Source of the DNA: Jannaschia faecimaris
GTDB lineage: Bacteria; Pseudomonadota; Alphaproteobacteria; Rhodobacterales; Rhodobacteraceae
NCBI RefSeq assembly: GCF_900107415.1
Contig: NZ_FNPX01000007.1
Span: 94,008-158,007, forward strand
DNA length: 64,000 bases
Direction: 5' to 3'
This document shows, one piece after another, positions 29,292 to 36,721 of this stretch; position 1 is the stretch's first letter, and every line of letters starts with the position of its first letter. The position numbers were made by a program, and so were the translations under genes. The notes below the pieces were generated by a model. That model was not told the origin of the DNA and searched no databases. It worked only from the letters and a program-made list of their open reading frames with translations.

Positions 29292-30059
29292 ATGAACCCT
29301 CTCCGAAGCATCATCGCCACAGCCGTCGGTGCCCTGTCGTTGTTCACCCTGACCGCGACGATAGCGCTGGCCGAAGACGGCGGACTTCCCGATCCGGGAT
29401 TTCAAATCGTTGCCGGCGAAACCGCCCTTCTGATGACCGATCCGCAGAACGACTTTCTCAGCCCGGATGGCGTTGCCTGGGGTGTCGTCGGGCCCAATGT
29501 CGAGGCCGTCGGCACCGTCGGCCATATCGACGATCTATTTGCCGCCGCGAAGGCGTTCGACATGCCGGTGTTCGTGTCGCCACACTACTATTACCCCCAT
29601 GACCACGGCTGGAAAATCGAAGGTGCGCTGGAGATGCTGATGCATGAAATCGGTATGTTCGACCGCAGTGATGCGCTTTCAGTGGATGGGTTTGAAGGAT
29701 CGGGTGCCGACTGGCTTGAGCAGTACAAGCCTTATATCGAAGACGGCGCGACCATCGTGACCAGCCCGCACAAGGCTTTTGGACCCGAGAGTAACGACCT
29801 GGTTCTGCAGCTGCGCAAGCGCGACATCTCGAAGATTATCATCGCGGGCATGTCGGCCAACCTGTGCACGGAATCCCATATGCGCGAATTGATGGAGCAG
29901 GGCTTTGAAGTCATGGTCGTCACAGATGCGACCGCTGCGGCGCAACTTCCGGGGCTGGACGGCTACGCCGCCGCGCTGACGAACTTTCGCATGATTGCCA
30001 GCCATGTCGCGGAAACTGACACCACGGCGTCCGCGATCCGCGCCCTCGCCGACAACTGA
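29292..30059 (+). CDS. Secreted isochorismatase-family cysteine hydrolase
   Basis: This 255-residue protein has the isochorismatase-like triad: Asp50 in TDPQND, Lys161 in SPHKAFGPES and Cys192 in ANLCTESH. Such enzymes cleave amides or enol ethers (isochorismate, nicotinamide, carbamoyl compounds) through a cysteine thioester. Unlike most of the family, it has a clear signal peptide (about 1-27, IATAVGALSLFTLTATIALA), so it should act in the periplasm. ATG at 29292 is preferred over the TTG two codons earlier. It is first in an operon divergent from a TetR gene. Substrate unknown. Confidence 0.88.
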   Translation: MNPLRSIIATAVGALSLFTLTATIALAEDGGLPDPGFQIVAGETALLMTDPQNDFLSPDGVAWGVVGPNVEAVGTVGHIDDLFAAAKAFDMPVFVSPHYYYPHDHGWKIEGALEMLMHEIGMFDRSDALSVDGFEGSGADWLEQYKPYIEDGATIVTSPHKAFGPESNDLVLQLRKRDISKIIIAGMSANLCTESHMRELMEQGFEVMVVTDATAAAQLPGLDGYAAALTNFRMIASHVAETDTTASAIRALADN

Positions 30060-30171
30060 CCCCCAAGAGCCACCCCCTGATCCCCCCGGTTTTTCGTGGC
30101 TCTTTTCCCCGGCTACTTGAAGAATTCTCGCTGCCGTCGGGGCATCCAAATCCACATCAAAAGGAAACGCC

Positions 30172-30636
30172 ATGATCCGCCCACCGGTACCGCCATTCTC
30201 CGAAATCACAGCAGCGCAAAAAGTTCGGGCCGCCGAAGACGCGTGGAATGCTCGTGCGCCCCAAGCCGTGGCGCAGGCTTACACCGAGGACAGCCAGTGG
30301 CGTAACAGGTCCGAGTTCCTGTCAGGGCGTGCCGAGATCGAGGCATTCCTGACGCGCAAATGGGAGCGCGAAAAGGAATACCGTCTGATCAAGGAGCTTT
30401 GGGCGTGGGCGGACTTTCGGATTGCGGTGCGCTTTGCCTATGAATGGCGCGACGAGGGGCACCAGTGGTTTCGCGCCTACGGCAACGAAAACTGGGAATT
30501 CGCCGCCGATGGCCTCATGCGGTGCAGGATCGCCAGCATCAACGATCAGGCAATTCCGACCGCGTCACGACTGTTTCATTGGCCCTTGGGTCGCCGCCCG
30601 GACGACCATCCGGGGCTTACTGACCTGAACCTCTGA
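30172..30636 (+). CDS. NTF2-like protein, DUF1348 family
   Basis: This 154-residue protein contains the DUF1348 block: [39 protein letters not shown] and [21 protein letters not shown], plus [13 protein letters not shown]. The fold is the NTF2/SnoaL cone, which holds small ligands. Function is not established for the family. It lies in the TetR-linked operon, 14 bases before the PNPOx-like gene, and ribosome binding is by AAAAGGAAACGCC. Cytoplasmic: no signal peptide. Confidence 0.87.
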   Translation: MIRPPVPPFSEITAAQKVRAAEDAWNARAPQAVAQAYTEDSQWRNRSEFLSGRAEIEAFLTRKWEREKEYRLIKELWAWADFRIAVRFAYEWRDEGHQWFRAYGNENWEFAADGLMRCRIASINDQAIPTASRLFHWPLGRRPDDHPGLTDLNL

Positions 30637-30649
30637 CAAGGAGACTGAC

Positions 30650-31279
30650 ATGCCAAGGGCCTTTGCCGAAATCGCCTTCACCGAACATGTCCGCGCCCAG
30701 CAGACCCGATTGGGGTCGGCACAGGGATATGCGAAATTCCTTGCGGCCGATGCTGTTGGCGGCAATGCGCTCGGTCCTGACGAGGCCGCCTTCATCGAGG
30801 CGCGCGACGGGTTCTATCAGGCGACGGTTTCCGAGACAGGCTGGCCCTACTTGCAATTCCGGGGTGGTCCGATCGGGTTCCTGCGGGTCCTTGATCCCCG
30901 GACCATCGCCTATGCTGATTACCGCGGGAACCGCCAGTATATCAGCCTGGGAAACCTTGCGGGTGACGGCCGGATATCCATAATTCTGATGGACTATCCC
31001 AACCGCAGACGCCTCAAAATTTGGGGGCGTGTTCAGGTGGTCGAGGGGGAGGCGGTGGGCGACATCCTTACCCTGTTACATGATCCCGGCTATGCTGGTC
31101 GGCCCGAACGCGTCATCGTTATCACGATCGAAGCGATCGACTGGAATTGTCCGTCGCACATACCGCAGCGCCTGACCCAAGCGGAACTGGAGCCGCATCT
31201 GTCGCAGATGCAAGAACAGATCTCAGACCTCACAATCGAAAACGCACGGCTGGCCGCATTAGTCGCAAACGCGTCATGA
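30650..31279 (+). CDS. Pyridoxamine 5'-phosphate oxidase-like flavoprotein
   Basis: This 209-residue split-barrel protein has GFYQATVSETGWPYLQFRGGP and IAYADYRGNRQYISLGNLAGDGRISIILMDYPNRRRLKIWGR, as in PNPOx-like FMN-binding oxidoreductases of the 'pyridoxamine 5'-phosphate oxidase family protein' class. The last 25 residues form a predicted coiled coil (SQMQEQISDLTIENARLAAL). Probably a redox enzyme in the operon with the secreted hydrolase and the NTF2-like protein. Substrate unknown. Confidence 0.85.
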   Translation: MPRAFAEIAFTEHVRAQQTRLGSAQGYAKFLAADAVGGNALGPDEAAFIEARDGFYQATVSETGWPYLQFRGGPIGFLRVLDPRTIAYADYRGNRQYISLGNLAGDGRISIILMDYPNRRRLKIWGRVQVVEGEAVGDILTLLHDPGYAGRPERVIVITIEAIDWNCPSHIPQRLTQAELEPHLSQMQEQISDLTIENARLAALVANAS

Positions 31280-31425
31280 ACCGTTCCTTCGAACCAAGAC
31301 CCAAACCATTAGGAGCGGACTATTTTGCAATGATGCCCTCCCCTAACATCGGTATTTAGACCAAGGCTTTCGTGGTATCGGTGGTCTTCGCGGCTGGCCT
31401 GCCAACCAGCGGCGAGGTTCGTGAT

Positions 31426-31627
31426 ATGTCATTGCCCGACCATGTTGCGTTCAAGACCGCCAGCATTGACGGAATTGACATCACTTACCGCAAAGGGGAC
31501 GACTCATCGCAACCCACCGTACTTTTGCTGTACGGGTTCTCCAGTTCGTCACATAATTCTCGCAACCTAATCGTGCACTTTGCGCAAGACTATCACGTCG
31601 TCGCGCCGGACGCCCCCGCGCGGGTGT
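31426..31627 (+). pseudogene. Alpha/beta hydrolase, 5' fragment
   Basis: The N-terminal 65 or so codons read MSLPDHVAFKTASIDGIDIT and TVLLLYGFSSSSHNSRNLI, then YHVVAPDAPAR, the start of a haloalkane-dehalogenase-like hydrolase. The oxyanion motif HGF is YGF here. Similarity ends near 31627, where the sequence turns into the front of a DUF305 gene, so about three quarters of the enzyme including the nucleophile and His is missing. It is a remnant; expression would give a useless peptide. Confidence 0.75.
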
Positions 31628-31652
31628 CAGAGTCTCCCAGATCCGGATGTAG

Positions 31653-32174
31653 ATGGCACTCTACATGGGCGCGACAATGGCGATTGTAAGGCTCGCCTTC
31701 ATGCTCGGGATGTACTCCAACCGGAAAGCCAACGTTGCGATCTTGGTGGGTGCGACAATTGCCTTTGTGATGAGTCTCTACCTCGTCCGGTCGCAAGATA
31801 CGGTCGCTGATATCGCTTGGATGAAGGCGGTGATCCCACGCCATTCCATCGCGATCCTGACCAGTGAACGGGTCGATATTTCCGATGCGCGCGTCCGCGA
31901 ACTTGCTGATGCGACCATCGAAGCGCAGCGCGGCGAGATAGCCGAAATGAAGCGATACATCGCCGATATTCAGGCCAACGGTGATGCACCGGCGGGCACC
32001 GCACGAAGCCGGAGTTGGAATAGGGCTTCGGATATCGAGAGCGCCGACCATGATCGCCCCCTTAGAGGCGGATGCAGGCGTAACCGGGCTTACGGCTCCC
32101 CGATTTGCCATCCTCTCCGCGGTTCCCTTTGTTTTCTGGCCGCGTCTGGCACACAAGCTCGTCGCCGATGTTGA
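31653..32174 (+). pseudogene. DUF305 membrane protein, 5'-truncated
   Basis: The frame opens at an ATG immediately after a TAG and encodes MALYMGATMAIV, AFMLGMYSNRKANVAILVGA, MSLYLVRSQDTVADIAWMKAVIPRHSIAI and EAQRGEIAEMKRYIADI, all typical of the membrane-type DUF305 proteins (ferritin-like fold with His residues for metals). Family members normally begin 30-40 residues earlier with another helix, which is missing here, and the usual PHHSIAI reads PRHSIAI. Residues after about 115 have no likeness to the family. Abuts a hydrolase fragment. Confidence 0.7.
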
Positions 32175-32197
32175 TTACAGATTGATCCTCTCGGACA

Positions 32198-32629
32198 TCA
32201 TACGCTCATCAGTTGGGCGAGGGCCTGACGTGAGCGGGTGATATCAGCCAGGGTGTATCCATCCAGTATCGCGAAGAAAGCTTCCTCGGCTTCCACCAGG
32301 GCCGGACGAAGGCCGCAGGCAGGAAGAACGCGACAGGTCTTGTTCGGCCCCAAACACTCCACCACGATTTCAGCACGCCTCATGGTCCGTACCACATCTC
32401 CGATGATGATCGAATCTGCGGAGCGGGCCAGGATGAGACCGCCGCTGCGTCCACGCTCCGAGATGGCGAAGTCTTCTCGGACGAGCTTGGTCGCGACCTT
32501 TGAGAGGTGGTTTTCCGACACCGCAAACATCGTTGCGATCTCCGACGTGGCTATACGTTCAGGCGAGCGGACAGCAAGTGTCATTAGAATGCGCAAGGCA
32601 TAGTCGGTAAACTTGTCGAGTTGCATCAC
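32198..32629 (-). CDS. Rrf2 family iron-sulfur regulator, NsrR-like
   Basis: This 143-residue protein has a winged helix (MQLDKFTDYALRILMTLAV) and three cysteines, 92, 99 and 105, in ECLGPNKTCRVLPACGL, spaced like the Fe-S ligands of NsrR. NsrR-like regulators lose repression when nitric oxide attacks the cluster. The divergent genes encode a small membrane protein and a truncated hemoglobin, consistent with a nitric oxide response. A palindrome at 32672-32694 lies in the promoter gap. The start could be either of the two first ATGs. Confidence 0.92.
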   Translation of the reverse strand: MMQLDKFTDYALRILMTLAVRSPERIATSEIATMFAVSENHLSKVATKLVREDFAISERGRSGGLILARSADSIIIGDVVRTMRRAEIVVECLGPNKTCRVLPACGLRPALVEAEEAFFAILDGYTLADITRSRQALAQLMSV

Positions 32630-32671
32630 ATAAAAGTAGCATTGTGAATGCCGAAATAAAAGCCTAGAGAT

Positions 32672-32694
32672 AATGCGTATATAAAATACGTATT
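32672..32694. promoter_or_regulatory. Likely Rrf2/NsrR operator
   Basis: AATGCGTAT-ATAAA-ATACGTATT is an inverted repeat (8 of 9 arm positions match) 12 bases before the start of the small membrane protein gene. Its AT-rich centre and position fit the operator of the divergent Rrf2 gene. Confidence 0.65.
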
Positions 32695-32706
32695 ACGGAG
32701 GTGGCG

Positions 32707-32862
32707 ATGAAACTAGCTGACGTATTTCTCTGGCCTGGACACCGCTTGTGCCAACGCCTGGGGCTTAACCCTGACGCGGACGCGGGGCTGATCCGCTGGA
32801 TGTTCAATACGGTCTTCTATCTGCTGATTGGCCTGATACTCGTGTGGATTGCGGTTGCGTGA
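32707..32862 (+). CDS. Small membrane protein of the hemoglobin operon
   Basis: This 51-codon gene encodes a soluble N-terminal part (MKLADVFLWPGHRLCQRLG) and one C-terminal membrane helix (FNTVFYLLIGLILVWIAVA). ACGGAGGTGGCG precedes the ATG, a strong ribosome binding site. Its TGA overlaps the hemoglobin GTG (GTGA), so the two are coupled. I do not know a named family; the location between an NsrR-like operator and a truncated hemoglobin suggests a role in nitric oxide or heme handling at the membrane. Confidence 0.75.
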   Translation: MKLADVFLWPGHRLCQRLGLNPDADAGLIRWMFNTVFYLLIGLILVWIAVA

Positions 32863-33338
32863 CCAGAGCGCCGCGCATCCCGGTGACCGAGGCCCAGATC
32901 GACCGGGTTGTCGAACAATTCTATAGGCATACCCGTGCCCATCCGGACCTCGGCCCGGTCTTTGCCGTGCACGTCGCCGACTGGCCCGCGCATGAAGCCA
33001 AGATCGGACGATTCTGGCGCAATGCACTGCTGTTGCAAAGCTGCTACGATGGGAATCCGATGCAGATTCACAAAGCCGCCGGCAATGTGAGAACCTGGCA
33101 TTTCCAGATCTGGCTGAAGCTCTTCGATGCGGTTCTGGAAAGGGAGTTGCCGGATGAACTGGCACAAGCCTGGTCTGCGCTGGCCCATCGGATCGGGCGC
33201 GGCCTGAGCATGGGGCTGCCGCAGGAAGACGGTGATTCCGGCGTGCCGCGCCTCAGCAGGGCCGGACCGCGAGAGAACCTGCACGACTCGTCGGCGGTGA
33301 AGGGCCGCGCGTCGGGCGGATCTGATCCCAACGCCTGA
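32859..33338 (+). CDS. Group III truncated hemoglobin
   Basis: From the GTG at 32859 this is a 159-residue 2-over-2 globin. It has FYRHTRAHPDLGPVF, DWPAHEAKIGRFWRNALLL, SCYDGNPMQIHK and the proximal heme His81 in HFQIWLKLF. Group III proteins bind oxygen or nitric oxide; with an NsrR-like regulator beside it, nitric oxide detoxification is likely (inference). The last 35 residues after the globin are low-complexity (PRLSRAGPREN...) and longer than usual. An earlier in-frame start would overlap the preceding gene more. Confidence 0.9.
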   Translation: MTRAPRIPVTEAQIDRVVEQFYRHTRAHPDLGPVFAVHVADWPAHEAKIGRFWRNALLLQSCYDGNPMQIHKAAGNVRTWHFQIWLKLFDAVLERELPDELAQAWSALAHRIGRGLSMGLPQEDGDSGVPRLSRAGPRENLHDSSAVKGRASGGSDPNA

Positions 33339-33423
33339 CTCGCAACGAGGCTTTTTGTATATTCAGCCCCGTATAGATCATTATTTCGCTGGATCAGGCA
33401 TCGCCGAAGGATCGAAAACGATA

Positions 33424-33678
33424 ATGAAACTGAAAGTGCTCGATGGCCGTATCACGATCAATGCAGACGATCTGGCACCGCTACTGGATCTGACCAACGC
33501 AGAATTCCGGGAGCGGATGCGGGACGGCAGAATCGCGACGCTCTCGGAATCGGGTGAGGGGGAGGATGCGGGAAGGCTTCGCGTTACTTTTCAGGATGAG
33601 CGGTGGAAGGTGCGGTTGATTTGCGCACGCGACGGGACTGTCCTTCAGCGCCTGCGTCTTCCTGTTGGCAGGGGGTGA
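33424..33678 (+). CDS. DUF6522 family protein
   Basis: This 84-residue protein reads MKLKVLDGRITINADDLAPL, LLDLTNAEFRERMRDGRIATLSESGEGEDAGRLRVTF and WKVRLICARDGTVLQRL. It matches the small family annotated as DUF6522, found beside denitrification or nitric-oxide genes in alphaproteobacteria; function unknown. It lies 85 bases after the hemoglobin gene and probably belongs to the same response unit. Family name from recall, so moderate confidence. Confidence 0.7.
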   Translation: MKLKVLDGRITINADDLAPLLDLTNAEFRERMRDGRIATLSESGEGEDAGRLRVTFQDERWKVRLICARDGTVLQRLRLPVGRG

Positions 33679-35145
33679 CCGTTCGCCCCGATCCTTCACT
33701 GACGCGATTGGCCTTGACCGGCCAAGTGCGCAGTCAGGGGCCAGTGCCGTCGCCTTGCTTGTGACCCCGATGGCGGAAAAGCTGAAAATTTGATCCGAAC
33801 AACATCTCGACGTCCGAGATCAGGAGGCGCGGGAGCAGCCCGGTAAGTTCCTCCTTCGGGCCAAAGGCTGCTCCCATGCGGGTGCAAAGAGTGCAATCGC
33901 GGGCGACGGCGTTTCGTTCGCAATCTTGATCGCAAGGCCTGAATTCTGGCGGGCAAGGACGCGTCCAACCAATGCTGGACAGGTGTTCGCAGCGTTTAGA
34001 ATGTGCCAGCTCTGGCCTAGTTTGCGCCGCCGGCGATGGTCCCGTAGCCGCATGCCCAGTCGACTGAACAGGCCAGAAAAACCCCAACACGACCACGTAG
34101 GCGAGGTCGAGGTTCACAAGTGGGTGCAACCCCGGCCAATGCGCGGGAAGCACCAAAATAGCCTATCCAAATACGCGCACGGTAGCGGGCTGGCTGGGGT
34201 TGAACCCGGTGCGGGGCCATCGAAGACCAAGGGGTAGGGCTGCAGATGACCGGTACCGCAATCAAGCAGGCCACCAGAACTCTATTGGCCAAGGCCCCGC
34301 ACCCGTGGCCATGTCAGAACGGAATGGGTCACAAAGAACAGCGCCGAGGTCGCGGCGAAGGGGGGGCGAGCAAATTTGGCTCTTCTCGGCATGTGGGGAC
34401 CCGTCCCCACACAACCGAAGACTCACCGAATGCGGACAGCAACATGATCGCCGACAGGGGCAGGCCGACATCGTATTGTCATGCGAAAAGCCGAACAAAG
34501 ACCGCTCCGAACAGAGCTGCATGTGCAGGCGCGTCGCGGTCTTGCTTTGACACGGTCGCGGGGCCGTAATCCTCGGCGGCCTTCTGCGCATTCTCAATGC
34601 TACCTTCTTGGACCGCGCGGATGATGGTCAGGCATTCGGCCCGATTCACGATCGGCTCGAACCTGGGCATGATGAAGCTGTTGCAGGGTTTCGCCTGATC
34701 GGGATCTGGCGCGTGCTGATCTTGCGTTTCGTGTTGCCCGCGACGGGCAAAGGCGTGCATTCGTCTCGCTCATCGCCCTGGCACACCTTGCCATAAATGG
34801 GGGAGTATCGAGTTGGAGCGTGAAAGGACTCGTCCTGGACGTCGAAGGTAACCGACAGCTACCGCTGCCTGGGGCGGCTTCATCCACCGGAGCAGGGTCT
34901 GGAGGCTGAGGTCGAGGGATGGCACGAGCATTGAGCCCGGCAGAGCGCTCAGCTTCGCATTGCCACCGTGCCTGCCGTCAGGCCGTTGTGAACGGGCGGA
35001 ACTCCGCGCGGAACTTTAATGCTGGGGGCTCTCCAATTCCTCACAAGCCAAGTTGCTCTGACAACACCAGATTGGGTCTTGTGCCGAGTACGCCAAACCA
35101 CTCTCCTGCTGTCCAACAGCGCCAATACAAGGACGAGACAGCGTT
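33679..35145. other. Decayed region with fragments of a minus-strand membrane protein
   Basis: No intact gene is found in this 1.47 kb. On the minus strand, pieces in different frames look like real protein: RAECLTIIRAVQEGSIENAQKAAEDYG (near 34.6 kb), then YDVGLPLSAIMLLSAFG (34.45 kb), then FAATSALFFVTHSVLTWPR (34.3 kb). The frame shifts between them suggest a broken membrane-protein gene. Around 33.75-33.9 kb a further minus-strand piece, RDCTLCTRMGAAFGPKEELTG, contains CxxC. I could not name any family. Confidence 0.4.
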
Positions 35146-36537
35146 TTGAATTCCACAGACGCCACCCTTCGACTGTCCGCTGCCAGTACCGCAGCCTTGC
35201 TGATTGCGTCGGCCCAGGCACCGCTGGGGTCCACGCTCATTGCTGTCGCGCTTCCATCCATCGGCCTTGGGATCGGCGCGGATATCGTTCTGATCACGGG
35301 CTTGCTTGTAACCGGCTATCTGGTTGTCAACGTTGTTTGCCAAGGTCCGGCGGGGAAGATCAGCGATCTTGTCGGACATTCGCGCGTTCTCTGGACGGGG
35401 ATCGGGCTGTACGTGATCGGCGCGGTATGCGGTCTGTTGGCACAGGATGTTAGCCTATTGTTCGTGTCACGCTGCGCGATGGCGGCTGCCGGTGCGCTGG
35501 TGGTTCCCGCAACGCTTGCGCTCTTGCGGTTGCATGTCCCGCAAGAGGGGCGTGGCCGCATATTTGGCCTGTACGGTGCAACCATGGGAATTGCCGCAGC
35601 GGGCGGTCCCGCGCTCGGGGGTGAGATCGTCAGCCTGTTCGGCTGGCGCGCTGTGTTCTTGGCTAATCTGCCGTTTCTCGCGTTGTCTTCTTGCCTTCTC
35701 TACTTGTTCCCTCTGCCAGCGAGCCGGATCCCGGCACAACGTTCCATCAGGGGCCTTATCAAAACTCTGGACTTTGCCGGGATGGGGCTGCTGGCTCTGT
35801 CGCTGGCATTCCTGATCCTGGCGAGCAAGCTGAATGGCGGGGCGCTCGCCGTCGTTCTTCTTGCCTCTGCCATTGCTGGCGTGAGCTTTGTGGTCTGGGA
35901 GTCAAAGGTGACGGCACCGGTCTTTGACCCGCGCCTGTTTTCCCTACCGGCCTTCACCGCGGGGACGATGATGATCGCGTTGCAGAACTTCGCGATGTAC
36001 GGATTACTTTTTCAGCTGCCACAGTACTTTTCGGTTTTCCGGGGGACTGAGCCGCGCGAAATTGGCTACATGCTTTTCGTCATGATGGTGGGCATGGTTG
36101 TTGCTGCGCCGGTGGGCGGACAGCTGACCGACCGGATAGGGGCGCGTCGCACAGCCTTTCTTGGGAGTCTTCTACTCCTTTCTGGCGTGGTTCAGCTCTG
36201 GCACCTTGCTTCGTTCGATATCCCAACGGATGCAGTCGTTGCTCTCCTGATGTTCGGCTTGGGAATTGGCCTGTGCAATGCGCCCGCGCAGGCCGCCTCC
36301 ATGGGCGCAGTGGAGCCGCGTCAGGCGGGCATGGCGGCCGGGGTCAGCTCCACAATGCGCTATCTTGGCGGCATCCTGAGCATACTCGCGCTTGGCATGG
36401 TCCTTGGAAGCGATGATGCCGTCAGTGTGGCGCGGCATGTTGTCATGATCAAACTATTCACAAGTGCCATTGTGCTGTCTGCCCTGATGAGCCGCAGATT
36501 GCCGGGTGCAGGCATCGCAGGAGCGAGCTCGCACTGA
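35146..36537 (+). CDS. MFS transporter, DHA2-like drug exporter
   Basis: This 463-residue protein has about 14 membrane helices. The segments VTGYLVVNVVCQGPAGKISDLVGHSR (motif A-like, loop 2-3), RIFGLYGATMGIAAAGGPALGG (motif C-like) and GGQLTDRIGARR match the 14-helix DHA2 exporters, which use the proton gradient to expel drugs. It starts at TTG 35146. The next genes are a split PEP-type phosphotransferase, so exporter and enzyme could act on the same compound (inference from adjacency only; the gap is 184 bases). Confidence 0.87.
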   Translation: MNSTDATLRLSAASTAALLIASAQAPLGSTLIAVALPSIGLGIGADIVLITGLLVTGYLVVNVVCQGPAGKISDLVGHSRVLWTGIGLYVIGAVCGLLAQDVSLLFVSRCAMAAAGALVVPATLALLRLHVPQEGRGRIFGLYGATMGIAAAGGPALGGEIVSLFGWRAVFLANLPFLALSSCLLYLFPLPASRIPAQRSIRGLIKTLDFAGMGLLALSLAFLILASKLNGGALAVVLLASAIAGVSFVVWESKVTAPVFDPRLFSLPAFTAGTMMIALQNFAMYGLLFQLPQYFSVFRGTEPREIGYMLFVMMVGMVVAAPVGGQLTDRIGARRTAFLGSLLLLSGVVQLWHLASFDIPTDAVVALLMFGLGIGLCNAPAQAASMGAVEPRQAGMAAGVSSTMRYLGGILSILALGMVLGSDDAVSVARHVVMIKLFTSAIVLSALMSRRLPGAGIAGASSH

Positions 36538-36651
36538 CGCGGTCATCAGCGCCTCGATGCCTATTCACCGTGCCTCTCACGCCGATAGGGCCGAAATGCA
36601 GTATTGGCTCATCGGGCGTTCGAGCGGATCAAAGCAACTATGACAGTTTTG

Positions 36652-36674
36652 TGACCTCTGCTAAGGTTAGGTCA
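36652..36674. promoter_or_regulatory. Possible operator upstream of the PEP-enzyme pair
   Basis: TGACCT and AGGTCA form a perfect inverted repeat with an 11-base spacer, about 48 bases before the ATG of the first subunit gene. No regulator gene is adjacent. Confidence 0.35.
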
Positions 36675-36721
36675 TTCACCGATGCTGTGTCTGACACAAT
36701 TCTTTGCAGGGTAGAGAAAAC

